From UBA12077 sp963665525 (GTDB taxonomy: Bacteria > Bacteroidota > Bacteroidia > Bacteroidales > UBA12077): DNA of 64,000 bases. The stretch is taken from contig OY762280.1 of NCBI GenBank assembly GCA_963665525.1, positions 2,542,001 through 2,606,000 of the forward strand. The letters are read 5' to 3'. The notes beneath the pieces were generated by a model. That model ran no database searches and was not told where the DNA came from. It saw nothing but the letters and a program-made list of their open reading frames with translations. Positions 1-10,110 of the stretch are shown piece by piece. Position 1 is the stretch's first letter; each line of letters begins with the position of its first letter. The position numbers and the translations under genes were made by a program.

Positions 1-783
1 GGTGATGTTAAGGATGTATTGTTATTAGATGTTACTCCTCTTTCATTAGGTATTGAAACTATGGGTGGTGTAATGACAAAATTAATTGAAGCGAATACTA
101 CTATCCCAACTAAAAAATCAGAAACATTTACAACAGCTGCTGATAATCAGCCTTCTGTTGAGATTCATGTGTTACAAGGTGAAAGACCTATGGCAAATGG
201 TAATAAAACAATTGGCCGTTTCCACTTAGATGGAATTCCACCTGCACCAAGAGGAGTACCTCAAGTAGAAGTTTCTTTTGATATCGATGCAAATGGTATT
301 ATCCATGTAACAGCAAAAGATAAAGCTACTAATAAAGAGCAAAGTATTCGAATTGAGTCTTCATCTGGATTAACTGATGATGAAATCAAGAGAATGCGCG
401 ATGAAGCTAAAGCAAACGAAGAAGCTGATAAACAAGTTCGCGAAAAAGTTGACAAAATTAATGCTGCTGATAGCTTAATATTCTCAACAGAAAAACAACT
501 TAAAGAATTTGGTGACAAACTTTCTGCTGATAAGAAAGCAAACATCGAAAAAGCATTAGCTGACTTAAAAGAAGCACATAAAAAAGAAGATTTAGCTGAT
601 CTTGACCCTAAAACCGAAGCTTTAAATAATGCTTGGAAAGAAGCATCTGAAGAAATGTACAAAGCAAGCCAGGAAGCAGGAGCTCAACCTGGTGGACCAG
701 AAGGTCCTCAAGATGCTGCTCAAGCTGGTGGCGATAAAAAAGATGATGAAGTAACAGATGTTGACTTCGAAGAAGTTAAATAA
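1..783 (+). CDS. dnaK: Chaperone protein DnaK (Hsp70), C-terminal part
   Basis: The reading frame is open from the first base, so the gene begins before the window. The visible 260 residues start at the interdomain linker (VLLLDVTPLSLGIET) and contain the beta-sandwich substrate-binding domain, the GRFHLDGIPPAPRG and DIDANGIIHVTAKDKAT motifs typical of Hsp70, the alpha-helical lid, and a Gly/Gln/Ala-rich tail ending in an acidic DVDFEEVK. DnaK is the cytosolic ATP-dependent folding chaperone working with DnaJ and GrpE; the ATPase domain lies outside the window. The gene is followed by a strong hairpin terminator, so it ends its transcript here. Family assignment is certain from sequence alone. 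Confidence 0.98.
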   Translation, partial: GDVKDVLLLDVTPLSLGIETMGGVMTKLIEANTTIPTKKSETFTTAADNQPSVEIHVLQGERPMANGNKTIGRFHLDGIPPAPRGVPQVEVSFDIDANGIIHVTAKDKATNKEQSIRIESSSGLTDDEIKRMRDEAKANEEADKQVREKVDKINAADSLIFSTEKQLKEFGDKLSADKKANIEKALADLKEAHKKEDLADLDPKTEALNNAWKEASEEMYKASQEAGAQPGGPEGPQDAAQAGGDKKDDEVTDVDFEEVK

Positions 784-802
784 TATAACTCTAAATGTTT
801 TT

Positions 803-835
803 AAAAGAGTTCTCAATTGAGAACTCTTTTTTTAT
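803..835 (+). terminator. Rho-independent terminator after dnaK
   Basis: A perfect 20-base palindrome (GAGTTCTCAATTGAGAACTC, 807-826) flanked by A-run and a T-run of seven follows the dnaK stop by about 20 bases. Confidence 0.9.
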
Positions 836-871
836 GCCTTAAACAAAGACTTAAAATTTAATTATTCTTTT

Positions 872-879
872 TACTTTTG
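872..879 (+). promoter_or_regulatory. Bacteroidota -7 promoter element (TACTTTTG)
   Basis: TACTTTTG matches the TAnnTTTG -7 consensus of the Bacteroidota primary sigma factor. It lies 16 bases before the ATG of the next gene, implying a very short leader. The -33 element is not clear. Confidence 0.5.
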
Positions 880-895
880 TAAAAAAGCAAGTTTT

Positions 896-1696
896 ATGAA
901 AAAAATTAGTTTACTCTTTCTATTATTTATTTCAGTATCAATCATACTAAAAGCTCAAAATACACAAACAATAAACCAAATAGATGACAGTAGATTAAAA
1001 CAAGGTTATTGGGAAAAACGATATCCGAACGGTAATCTTCAGTATTCAGGACATTTTAACAACAATAGGCCTGTAGGAAAATTTAAAAGATACGATCAGG
1101 ATGGAATATTAAAAGTTGAGATGATTTATAAAGAAAATTCCGATAAAGTATATTCTAAATTTTATTACCCGGATAAAATTCTACAAGCTGAAGGATATTT
1201 CATCAATAAATTAAAAGACAGCATTTGGACTTATTACTCTGTTGAAGGTTATAAAATAAATGAAGTACCTTTTATCAATGATCAAAAACATGGTACTGAA
1301 AAGAAATTTTATAAAAATGGTGTTGTTTCTGAAATAATAGAATGGCAAAATAATGTTAAAGATGGATTGAATATACGTTATTATGAGAATGAGAATACAA
1401 TGATGAGGATATTTTATATGAATGGCCTTTTAGATGGAGAATATAATGTATATGGAATAGATGAAAATATTCTTATTCAAGGACAATACGAAAATAATAA
1501 GCGAGAAGGAAAATGGATTTATTATAAAGATAATGGACATGTACAAGATGAACTCAATTACATAAATGGAGTTGCTGAAAACCAAGAAGAGCTTGAAAGA
1601 CTTGAACATGAACAAATAGAAATGTTAGAAAAAAACAAAGGAAAATTCCAGGATCCAAGCGAAAGTCTTTATAATACAGTCCCTCCTGGGAATTAA
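896..1696 (+). CDS. Secreted MORN-repeat protein (YwqK-like)
   Basis: The product is 266 residues with a signal peptide (MKKISLLFLLFISVSIILKAQ). The body is a chain of degenerate MORN_2-type repeats of the pattern G-x-(W/F)-x-x-Y-x-x-(N/D)-G-x-(L/V), for example QGYWEKRYPNGNLQYSG, HGTEKKFYKNGVVSE and REGKWIYYKDNGHVQDE. The C-terminus is a charged helix (about residues 225-250) followed by a Pro-rich end. Such proteins are often auto-annotated as 'YwqK family antitoxin', but nothing here supports an antitoxin role. Location is likely periplasmic or surface. It is separated from dnaK by a terminator and has its own -7 element; it may be co-transcribed with the protease 61 bases downstream. Function unknown. 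Confidence 0.75.
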   Translation: MKKISLLFLLFISVSIILKAQNTQTINQIDDSRLKQGYWEKRYPNGNLQYSGHFNNNRPVGKFKRYDQDGILKVEMIYKENSDKVYSKFYYPDKILQAEGYFINKLKDSIWTYYSVEGYKINEVPFINDQKHGTEKKFYKNGVVSEIIEWQNNVKDGLNIRYYENENTMMRIFYMNGLLDGEYNVYGIDENILIQGQYENNKREGKWIYYKDNGHVQDELNYINGVAENQEELERLEHEQIEMLEKNKGKFQDPSESLYNTVPPGN

Positions 1697-1757
1697 TATT
1701 AAGCTATAAATAACAATGCTAATAAAACTTTATAGTATGAATTTTGTAAATAAGTAT

Positions 1758-3404
1758 ATGAAAAAATTTATACTAATAATATTTGTTACACTTAGTTTTA
1801 ATTCATTTGCTCAAGTTGCTGAAAATAGCTTCCGTTTACTTTTAACGGATAAAGACTATAGCGCATTTTCTGTTGATAATCCAGATGAGTTTTTATCACA
1901 AAAAGCCATAAATAGGAGAATAAATCAAAACATTAATATTATTAGTAATGATCTTCCTGTATCCAAATTTTATCTAGATAGTTTAGAAAATCTTGGATTA
2001 CAAATTCTTAATCAGTCAAAATGGCTTAATTCTGTGGTTGTATATTCAACAGATACAGAGCTAATAGATACAATAACAAATCTAAGCTTTGTTAAATCAA
2101 AACATAAAACGGATTCTAAAACCAAAACTTTTGAGAATAAACTCTTTATTAATGACAATACCAATTCTATTTTATCTAAAAACAATGATCCAATAAGCTA
2201 TGGTTATGGGACAACACAAATAAGCATGATTAATGGGCATGTTCTGCATCAAAATGGTTATAAAGGACAGAATATAACCATTGCCGTTATAGATGGGGGA
2301 TTTTATGAAGTTGACAACTTACCAGCATTTGATAGTCTTTGGATAAATAATCAAATTTTAGGAACAAAAGATTTTGTAGATCGCGATGAACAAGTTTTTG
2401 ATGCATCCAACCACGGAATGAAGGTTTTATCAACAATGGGAGGAAATATTCCGGGTGAATTAGTTGGTACTGCACCCAAAGCATCCTATTGGCTTCTTAG
2501 AAGTGAAGATGTATCATCAGAATATTCCATCGAAGAAGATAATTGGGTAGCTGCTGCCGAATTTGCTGATAGCGTAGGTGCCGATATTATCACATCATCA
2601 TTAGGATATTCAGAATTTGATGATGAGAGTCAAAACTATGCATACGCTGATATGGATGGCAACTCGACATTTATAACACGGGCTGCTGACATAGCTGCTT
2701 CAAAAGGAATTATTGTATTAAACAGTGCTGGCAATTCTGGTAATAATAAATGGAAATATATAACAGCACCTGGTGATGGCGATAGTGTATTAACTGTAGG
2801 TGCTGTTGATGAATATGCAAGTTATGCGTATTTTAGTAGTCTTGGCCCAACATTCGATGGTAGAATAAAACCTAATGTGGCTGCTATGGGAATTCAAACA
2901 GCCGTGCAAGGAAACGATGGTAATATTACTGGAGCCAATGGGACTTCTTTTTCTACGCCAATTATTGCAGGTATGACAGCCTGTTTATGGCAGGTTTATC
3001 CTGAACTTAACAATATGGAAATTATTCGAAAAATAGAAGAAAGTGCTCATCAGTTTTCGAATCCGGATTATTACCTGGGATATGGGATTCCTGATTTTGC
3101 AAAAGCAGCAAACCTAAAGGAAACAAGTTCTACAGATCTATCGAATATTAATATAATTAGACTCTATCCTAACCCATTTAATGGTTACATCAATATTGAA
3201 TTGTTACAGGTGTCAAATCAAAACATTACTGTTGACCTCTTTAATATTGTAGGGAATAAAGTTAAAAGTCTACGAATGAATTCAAGTAATAATTTTATGC
3301 TTATCCGTTTAAATGATCTGGAAAACTTACCATCGGGTATATATATGCTCAAAATACAGCTTGGCTCGCAAACAATTAACAAACGGATTAGTAAAATTAA
3401 ATAA
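1758..3404 (+). CDS. S8 (subtilisin-like) serine protease with T9SS type A sorting domain
   Basis: I place the start at 1758 because MKKFILIIFVTLSFNSFAQ is a clean signal peptide; an upstream ATG at 1716 would bury it. The protein is about 548 residues. After a propeptide region (about 20-150) the catalytic triad is intact: Asp179 in AVIDGGF, His219 in NHGMKV and Ser397 in GTSFSTP, with the oxyanion region NSAGNSG. The last 80 residues form a type A T9SS C-terminal domain (LYPNPFNGYINIE, then LPSGIYMLKIQ and KRISKI), which predicts export across the outer membrane and surface attachment or release. Substrate is unknown. Its stop is two bases before xseA, so it probably shares a transcript with exonuclease VII despite having no functional link that I can see. 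Confidence 0.93.
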   Translation: MKKFILIIFVTLSFNSFAQVAENSFRLLLTDKDYSAFSVDNPDEFLSQKAINRRINQNINIISNDLPVSKFYLDSLENLGLQILNQSKWLNSVVVYSTDTELIDTITNLSFVKSKHKTDSKTKTFENKLFINDNTNSILSKNNDPISYGYGTTQISMINGHVLHQNGYKGQNITIAVIDGGFYEVDNLPAFDSLWINNQILGTKDFVDRDEQVFDASNHGMKVLSTMGGNIPGELVGTAPKASYWLLRSEDVSSEYSIEEDNWVAAAEFADSVGADIITSSLGYSEFDDESQNYAYADMDGNSTFITRAADIAASKGIIVLNSAGNSGNNKWKYITAPGDGDSVLTVGAVDEYASYAYFSSLGPTFDGRIKPNVAAMGIQTAVQGNDGNITGANGTSFSTPIIAGMTACLWQVYPELNNMEIIRKIEESAHQFSNPDYYLGYGIPDFAKAANLKETSSTDLSNINIIRLYPNPFNGYINIELLQVSNQNITVDLFNIVGNKVKSLRMNSSNNFMLIRLNDLENLPSGIYMLKIQLGSQTINKRISKIK

Positions 3405-3406
3405 TA

Positions 3407-4777
3407 ATGGATCAAAAATTCACCCTGTTGGAATTAAATAAAAATATTCAGGAGAAACTGAATATGAACTTCCCTAAATCCATCTGGGTGATTGCTGAAA
3501 TTAGTGAGCTTAAAGTAAATAGAAATGGACATTGTTACCTTGAACTAGTAGAAAAAGATGTTATTTCAGATCATATTATTGCAAAATCAAGAGCTACAAT
3601 ATGGGCATTTACATTTCGCATGCTTCGTCCTTATTTTGAAAAAACAACAGGTCGAGAACTTGGTCCCGGAATAAAAATATTAGTTCATGTAAGTATTGAA
3701 TTTCATGAATTATACGGACTAAGTTTAAACATAACAGATATTGATCCAAATTATACTTTAGGAGATATCGCACTTAAAAAAGCTGAAATACTAAAAAGGC
3801 TTGAAGACGAAGGTGTTATTAATATGAATAAGGAGTTGAACCTTCCTTTAGTCCCTCAAAAAATCGCTGTTATTTCATCAGAAACTGCTGCTGGATATCA
3901 AGATTTTATAAATCAATTAAATAATAATTCCAGCAGATATGTCTTTTACACCAAGCTATTTCCATCTATAATGCAAGGACATCAAGCTGAAGAATCAATC
4001 ATTCATGCATTAGAAAAGATCTATCATTATGAAGACTTTTTTGATGTAGTTGTGATTATTCGAGGAGGAGGTTCTCAAGCCGATTTAGGGTGCTTCGATA
4101 GTTACCTTTTAGCCGCAAACATTGCTCAGTTTCCTATCCCTATTCTAACTGGTATTGGTCATGATAAAGATGAATCAATATCTGATATTGTAGCACACAC
4201 CCAGCTTAAAACACCTACAGCAGTTGCTGAATTTATCATTGAAACCACTTCCCTGTTTGATGGGAATTTGAATGAATCTAAAGAACAAATACTAGATAAA
4301 GTTACTCAACATTTAAGCGATCAAAATATATTATTATCACAACTTGTAACAATTTTATCTCCTTCAGTAAGAACTAAAATTGAAAGAAACCATTATGAAC
4401 TTAAATGGATAAAAGAAAAGCTAGATGGTAGTATACATAAATTTTGTAATCAAAAACAAAACGAATTAAAAATTCTATCTAACAAACTTGAAAGTAATTC
4501 AACAGACATTGTTCATAATCACTTAGAGAAACTTAACTCTTTTAAAATTCAATTCAAACATAGTAGTTTGCATTTCATTCAAAAGAAACTTCTAAAGTAT
4601 GAGCAATATAAAACTAAAACCAATTTATTGAATCCTGAAAATATTTTACGAAGAGGATATTCGCTAACTTATCATCAGGGAAAATTATTAACTGATATTA
4701 ATCATATTAAAGAAAATGATGAAATCATAACAAAACTTTTTTCTGGAATTATACGTAGTACTGTCAAGGGAGAATAA
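3407..4777 (+). CDS. xseA: Exodeoxyribonuclease VII large subunit
   Basis: This 456-residue protein has the XseA layout: an N-terminal OB-fold (FPKSIWVIAEISELKVNRNGHCYLEL through about residue 115), the catalytic domain with LPQKIAVISSETAAGYQDF-like and VVVIIRGGGSQADLGCFD motifs and GIGHDKDESISDIVAHTQLKTPTAVAEF, a long coiled coil (about 280-400) and a C-terminal segment with ILRRGYSLTYHQGKLL. The enzyme degrades single-stranded DNA together with several copies of XseB in the cytosol, in DNA repair and recombination. The start follows the protease stop by two bases. Its partner gene xseB is not adjacent but lies 5.3 kb downstream, after two histidine kinase genes. Confidence 0.96.
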   Translation: MDQKFTLLELNKNIQEKLNMNFPKSIWVIAEISELKVNRNGHCYLELVEKDVISDHIIAKSRATIWAFTFRMLRPYFEKTTGRELGPGIKILVHVSIEFHELYGLSLNITDIDPNYTLGDIALKKAEILKRLEDEGVINMNKELNLPLVPQKIAVISSETAAGYQDFINQLNNNSSRYVFYTKLFPSIMQGHQAEESIIHALEKIYHYEDFFDVVVIIRGGGSQADLGCFDSYLLAANIAQFPIPILTGIGHDKDESISDIVAHTQLKTPTAVAEFIIETTSLFDGNLNESKEQILDKVTQHLSDQNILLSQLVTILSPSVRTKIERNHYELKWIKEKLDGSIHKFCNQKQNELKILSNKLESNSTDIVHNHLEKLNSFKIQFKHSSLHFIQKKLLKYEQYKTKTNLLNPENILRRGYSLTYHQGKLLTDINHIKENDEIITKLFSGIIRSTVKGE

Positions 4778-4863
4778 AAGCTTATAATAATTTGATTTAA
4801 ATTATCTTAGCTATTTTTATTAAAATAAAAATTTCATAACTTATCACAATATAAAAACACTCA

Positions 4864-7164
4864 ATGCAATACCTAAAAAAAATTATACCATTTATACTAA
4901 TCTGTGTTTCCTTTAATGGTTTTACACAAGACAATAGATACACCATTGATAGCTTATTTAATGAATTAAACAAAGCAAAAGAAGAAGCAAAAATTGAAAT
5001 TTTAAATGAATTATCAAGAAATTACTGGAACTACTCATTAGATAGTAGTTTATATTTTGCAAACGAGGCTCTGAATTTAGCCCATATATTGCAAGATAAA
5101 GAAGGAATAGGAAATGCTTATAACAGAATTGGTAATGTCTATTCCTTTCAAGGTGAATCTGAATTAGCTCTAGAATTTTATCAGAAATGCCTAAACGTTA
5201 GACTTAAACTTGAAGACTCACAAGGGCTTACAAATATTTACCATAACATTGCCTACGAATATATTGATCGATTGGAATATCAGTTAGCAATAGATTATTT
5301 TACAAAAGCACAAGAAGAAAGCATACGTAGAAAAGACCAAAAGGACGTCGCTCTTTATTATTCACTAATAGCAAAAGTGTTTGTTTCGCAAAATAAATAC
5401 AAAGAAGGATTAAAAAATTATATCACTGCTTTAGATATTATTAAGAACCTAGGTGATGAATTAATGCTAGCAGATATATTTAATAGCTTAGGAAATTTAT
5501 ATGTAGAAATATCTAGTTACGACGAAGCATTAAAATATTTTTTAGAAGCATTGGAAATATATCAAGAGCATGAAAATACTCCTGGTATCTCAATGCTATA
5601 CAACAACTTAGGAATCGTATATCAATCATTAGATGAAAATGATCAGGCATTAGAATATTATCAAAAATCTCTTGAAATAGATCTTAAACATGATCTCAAA
5701 AATGGACAAGCAAATGCTTATAACAATATTGGAACAGCATACGATGAAAAAGGAAATAAGGAAAAAGCTTTAGAATATTATAACAAATCGTTAGAATTAA
5801 ATAAAGAACTTAAACTTACAGAAGGCATTGCTACTTCCTTAAACAATATTGGCTTGATATATCTTGATCTAGGAAATTATGACAAATCATTTAAGAATCT
5901 CTCTGAATCTGCTCAAATATGTAAAGATTTAGAAGACAATTACAGCTTAGCTAATGTATACAATAATTTAGCAAAGTTATATTTACATCAGAAAAAATAT
6001 AAGCAAGCACAAAATCATTTAAATCTTTCTATTGATCTATCAAAACAATTAAACATTAAAGAGTGGTTAGTTGAATCATACGATCTTTATTCACAGTTAT
6101 ATTCCGAGTTAAATAATTATAAAAAGGCATTAGAATATTATAAGCTATATTCTGAAATGAACGATAGCATCTTCAATACTGAAAATACGAATAGAATAAC
6201 AGAAATGAAGATAAAATTTGAAACAGATAATCTTGAAACAGAAAATGAGTTATTAAAGAAAGATAACCAGATTCATGTGTTAGAACTTGAAAGGCAAAAA
6301 AACATTAAAAATTATTGGGTTGCATTTTCTATTTTATTTCTTGCATTAACGATAGTTATCTTTAGTAGATTTAAACTAAAGAAAAAGACGAATAATTTAT
6401 TAACTATTAAGAATAATCAGCTAGGAGATACGAATAAAAAGCTAACCATCTCAGAGCATAACTTAAAAGAATTAAATGCCACTAAAGATAAATTCTTCTC
6501 AATTATAGCACACGATTTAAAAAATCCTTTTCAATCCCTTTTAGGGTTTTCAGAAACCCTTTATGAACAAATAGACGAACTTCCAAAAGAAAATATTAAA
6601 GAGTATAGTAAGTTGATTTATGAATCATCTCAAAATCTCTTTAATCTTTTAGGTAATTTACTACAATGGTCAAAATCTCAGTTAAGAAGCATTAAATTTA
6701 ATCCTAGATCAATTAATGTATACGATTCTGCTGATGATGTTCTATCCTTATTTAATAGTTCAGCGAATAATAAAAATATCATTATCGATAATTCTGTTCA
6801 TAAAGATACTTACGTATTTGCTGATAAACATGTTATTTCAACCGTTTTAAGAAACTTAATTAGCAATGCCATAAAGTTCACTCACAAAGGTGGAGAAATA
6901 AAAATAACATCTGTAACATCTAACAATTATGTTACTATTTCTGTTAAAGATAATGGAGAAGGTATTAGAGAAGAAAATATAGATAAACTATTCAGAATTG
7001 ATCAAAGTTATTCAACTAAAGGGACAGAAAATGAATCTGGAACAGGACTTGGATTAATACTTTGTAAAGAACTGATAACTCAAAGTAATGGCGAAATATT
7101 TGTGAAAAGCCAATATGGAAAAGGTAGTGAGTTTAAATTTACTTTACCAATTCCATTAGAATAA
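4864..7164 (+). CDS. TPR-repeat sensor histidine kinase (first of two paralogues)
   Basis: The 766-residue product has a signal peptide (ending NGFTQ), about ten tetratricopeptide repeats (residues 40-440, units such as ANAYNNIGTAYDEKGNKEKALEYYNKS), a coiled coil, one transmembrane helix (about 477-497), and a histidine kinase core. The H-box is FFSIIAHDLKNPFQS, the N-box RNLISNAIKFTHKGG, and the G-boxes VKDNGEGI and GTGLGLILCKEL, so phosphotransfer residues are present. The TPR sensor domain is predicted to be periplasmic and to bind a protein or peptide signal. No response regulator is encoded alongside it, so it is an orphan kinase. It sits between xseA (86 bases upstream) and a paralogous kinase 18 bases downstream. 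Confidence 0.93.
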   Translation: MQYLKKIIPFILICVSFNGFTQDNRYTIDSLFNELNKAKEEAKIEILNELSRNYWNYSLDSSLYFANEALNLAHILQDKEGIGNAYNRIGNVYSFQGESELALEFYQKCLNVRLKLEDSQGLTNIYHNIAYEYIDRLEYQLAIDYFTKAQEESIRRKDQKDVALYYSLIAKVFVSQNKYKEGLKNYITALDIIKNLGDELMLADIFNSLGNLYVEISSYDEALKYFLEALEIYQEHENTPGISMLYNNLGIVYQSLDENDQALEYYQKSLEIDLKHDLKNGQANAYNNIGTAYDEKGNKEKALEYYNKSLELNKELKLTEGIATSLNNIGLIYLDLGNYDKSFKNLSESAQICKDLEDNYSLANVYNNLAKLYLHQKKYKQAQNHLNLSIDLSKQLNIKEWLVESYDLYSQLYSELNNYKKALEYYKLYSEMNDSIFNTENTNRITEMKIKFETDNLETENELLKKDNQIHVLELERQKNIKNYWVAFSILFLALTIVIFSRFKLKKKTNNLLTIKNNQLGDTNKKLTISEHNLKELNATKDKFFSIIAHDLKNPFQSLLGFSETLYEQIDELPKENIKEYSKLIYESSQNLFNLLGNLLQWSKSQLRSIKFNPRSINVYDSADDVLSLFNSSANNKNIIIDNSVHKDTYVFADKHVISTVLRNLISNAIKFTHKGGEIKITSVTSNNYVTISVKDNGEGIREENIDKLFRIDQSYSTKGTENESGTGLGLILCKELITQSNGEIFVKSQYGKGSEFKFTLPIPLE

Positions 7165-7182
7165 ACTTTGTTATATGTTTTT

Positions 7183-10107
7183 ATGAAAACTCTACACTGT
7201 CATGTGTTATTTTTTATACTAAGTTTCTTCTGTGTTAAAACAACACAAGGTGCTGATATTGGTCAGATTGATAGTCTCGAAAATAGATTAAAACACACAA
7301 AAGGCGAAGAGTTAATTCCTATACTTGGGGAATTATCCAAAGCATATTTGCCGACTGATGCAAATAAAAGTTTAAACTACGCAGGTAAAGCTCTTGAAGT
7401 TTCTGAGAAATATAAAAATGATGAATTAATTGCTTTATCAAATCTTTTTATAGCTGATGTTTATTTTGAGATGTCCAGATTTCAGCCAGCCATAGAGTTC
7501 TACGAAAAAGCACTCGAATATTTTTATGAACAAAAATCTCCAGATAAAAAAATCTATATATTTAATAAACTAGGACACTCAGAAAAACTACTTGGAAATT
7601 ATGATAATGCATTATTTCATTATCAAAAACCTATAAATCTTTACCAAGCTAAAAATGACCATAAGGTATCTGAAGTATATAATAATATTGGTACAATTTA
7701 TAAACTTCAAGGGCAATTCAGTGATGCTTTTTATTATCATCAATTAGCTTTAAAAGAATCAAACTTAGTATTTGATCAAGAAGAAATGGCTAATACATTA
7801 AATTATATAGGAAGTTTATACTGGAGTTTTAGTCAATATGATAGCTCCTTATTTTATTACGAGAAATCTTTAGAAATCTTTAGGGATATTGAAAATATTT
7901 TAGGTGAAGCAAGTGTCTTATCAAATATTGGTACTGTTTTTAAAAATCGTGGTGAGTTTAAGACTGCACTTGAATATAATACTAAAGCTCTTGAACTTAG
8001 AACAAGTGTCAATAATAAAAAAGAAATGGCTAAGTCTTATAACCAGATCGGAAGTATTTACTTAGCCAATAATGATTTAAGAAACGCATTAAAATTATAT
8101 CAATTGTCGTTAAATATTAGAATTGAAATTAATGATATTATTGGTATAGCTCAATCCAATAATAACCTTGCATTAGTATATAAAAAACTTAATAATTATC
8201 AGGAATCTTTATCATACTTTGAAAAATCTCTTAATCATTATTACAACATTGGAAACAAAACACTTATTGCTAGTTCTATTAATGAAATTGGTGGGATATA
8301 TAAAAAATTAAACCGGTATGATTCTGCATTGGAAAATTATTTACAAGCACTAAAGATTCAACAAGACTTAAATAATAACGATAAGATTGCATCTATTTTA
8401 ACCAATATTGGTATTATTTATAACGAAATAGGAAACTTTGACAAAGCTCTTGAATCATACTTTCGTGCTTTAGAATTAAAAAAGGAAGTTGGGAATAAAA
8501 AAGAAATTGCCTATTCGCTTCATATTATTGGTAATACTTACTTAAAGCTTAATAATTATTCAGAAGCTCTTGCAAAATACAATGAATCACTTGATTTGAG
8601 AACTGAAATAGGAGATAAAGTAAGTATTGCTAGCTCTTATAAAAGCCTTGGGAATACATACCTTCAAATGAATGATTTTAATAACTCCATTGAAAATTTA
8701 AATGAAGCACTCAAAATTACCGATGAAATTGGCGATATAAAAGGTGTTAGTAATATTTTAAATGATATTGGTAATTTTTATCTTCAAACAAATAGAGAAG
8801 CACAAGCATTAAATTATTTCAATAGAACAATTGACATTTGTGATAAAACCGAAGATCAGGTTTTAAAAGGCTTATGCCTAAGAAAAATTGGTGTAATACA
8901 ATTAAACAGTGGTGCTGTTGAACAAGGAGTAGGAAATATCAATAAATCTTTATTAATTGGTCAAAATACAGATAACCTAGAGCTTATTAAAAATGCATAT
9001 TTTGAATTTTTTACTTACTACAATAAAACTGGAAATAAAAGTAGAGCACTTGATAATTATATTAACTATACCATAATTAAAGATACCATTAACTCTAAAC
9101 TAAACTCACAAAGACTCATTGAAATTCAAATGAACTTTGAGCTCGAAAAAAGTTATAACGAAATCTCAAGAATTGAAGATGAAATAATCCAACTTACTGC
9201 TGAAAATAGAATTCGCGAACTTGAGCTAAGAAAACAAAAAAATGTACGAAACCTTTTATTTATAATAGTTCTTATAACTTTAATTTCGGTTATCTTAATA
9301 CTATATCAATTTCTTGCAAAACGTAAAACAAACATTCTTTTAAAAGAAAAAATAAAAGAGGTTGATGAGTCTAATAAATTATTAAAAAGCTCTGAGGACG
9401 ATCTTAAAATATTAAATGCCACAAAAGACAAATTCTTCTCAATTATTGCACACGATTTAAGAAATCCTTTCAACGCTTTGCATGGATTAACTCAACATCT
9501 ATTGAATAATTATGAGGATTTTGAAGATGATGAAATAAAACAATCGATTGAGCTAATTTATAATTCTGCCGACGATTTATTAGAATTACTCGAAAATCTT
9601 TTACATTGGTCAAGAACACAACGTGGTGTAATTAAATTTGACCCTAAAGAACTTAACTTAAATGATGTAGTTCTTAAAACATTTCATATTTTATCCATTA
9701 ATGCTGAAAAGAAACAAATTAAGCTGGTAAATAAAATAAAAGAGGATGAACTCATATTTGCAGATTATGAAATGTTAACAGCCGTACTACGTAATCTAAT
9801 TTCTAATGCAATTAAATTTTCTCATCCCGATAGTTCAATAATCATTGAAAGTCACTCTGCTGATGATTATATCGAAATTACCGTGACGGATGAAGGTATT
9901 GGAATTACAGAAGAAAATATGAAGAAACTTTTTAGAATAGATATTCATCACTCTACCTCGGGTACTTCTCAAGAACAAGGAAGTGGACTTGGACTTATAT
10001 TATGCCGCGAGTTTGTTGAAAAACACAAAGGAAAAATATGGGTAGAAAGTAAAATAAATAAAGGAAGTAAATTTAAATTTACAATCTCAAAAAAAAGTAG
10101 TACTTAA
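7183..10107 (+). CDS. TPR-repeat sensor histidine kinase (second paralogue)
   Basis: I prefer the ATG at 7183 (MKTLHCHVLFFILSFFCV, a signal peptide) over an in-frame TTG at 7168. The protein is about 974 residues. It resembles the preceding kinase but carries more TPR units, roughly fourteen to sixteen (residues 35-640, for example SNIGTVFKNRGEFKTALEYN), then a coiled coil, a transmembrane helix (VRNLLFIIVLITLISVILIL) and a complete kinase core: FFSIIAHDLRNPFNA H-box, RNLISNAIKFSHPDS N-box, VTDEGIGI and GSGLGLILCREF G-boxes. The two kinases share the ATP-lid signature FRIDxxxST, so they arose by duplication with expansion of the sensor region. The stop is three bases before xseB. Confidence 0.93.
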   Translation: MKTLHCHVLFFILSFFCVKTTQGADIGQIDSLENRLKHTKGEELIPILGELSKAYLPTDANKSLNYAGKALEVSEKYKNDELIALSNLFIADVYFEMSRFQPAIEFYEKALEYFYEQKSPDKKIYIFNKLGHSEKLLGNYDNALFHYQKPINLYQAKNDHKVSEVYNNIGTIYKLQGQFSDAFYYHQLALKESNLVFDQEEMANTLNYIGSLYWSFSQYDSSLFYYEKSLEIFRDIENILGEASVLSNIGTVFKNRGEFKTALEYNTKALELRTSVNNKKEMAKSYNQIGSIYLANNDLRNALKLYQLSLNIRIEINDIIGIAQSNNNLALVYKKLNNYQESLSYFEKSLNHYYNIGNKTLIASSINEIGGIYKKLNRYDSALENYLQALKIQQDLNNNDKIASILTNIGIIYNEIGNFDKALESYFRALELKKEVGNKKEIAYSLHIIGNTYLKLNNYSEALAKYNESLDLRTEIGDKVSIASSYKSLGNTYLQMNDFNNSIENLNEALKITDEIGDIKGVSNILNDIGNFYLQTNREAQALNYFNRTIDICDKTEDQVLKGLCLRKIGVIQLNSGAVEQGVGNINKSLLIGQNTDNLELIKNAYFEFFTYYNKTGNKSRALDNYINYTIIKDTINSKLNSQRLIEIQMNFELEKSYNEISRIEDEIIQLTAENRIRELELRKQKNVRNLLFIIVLITLISVILILYQFLAKRKTNILLKEKIKEVDESNKLLKSSEDDLKILNATKDKFFSIIAHDLRNPFNALHGLTQHLLNNYEDFEDDEIKQSIELIYNSADDLLELLENLLHWSRTQRGVIKFDPKELNLNDVVLKTFHILSINAEKKQIKLVNKIKEDELIFADYEMLTAVLRNLISNAIKFSHPDSSIIIESHSADDYIEITVTDEGIGITEENMKKLFRIDIHHSTSGTSQEQGSGLGLILCREFVEKHKGKIWVESKINKGSKFKFTISKKSST

Positions 10108-10110
10108 ACG

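Noticed and set aside
261..662. 133-residue minus-strand frame within dnaK
   Set aside because: Ser/Phe/Ala-rich antisense shadow of the DnaK lid; no motif.
896..1696. Annotation of the MORN protein as an antitoxin
   Set aside because: The YwqK label comes from a database name; there is no toxin gene beside it and it has a signal peptide.
7168..7182. TTG start for the second TPR kinase
   Set aside because: The ATG at 7183 gives a standard signal peptide; similarly rejected TTG starts at 16058, 29953, 37899, 46702, 48194 and 61184.
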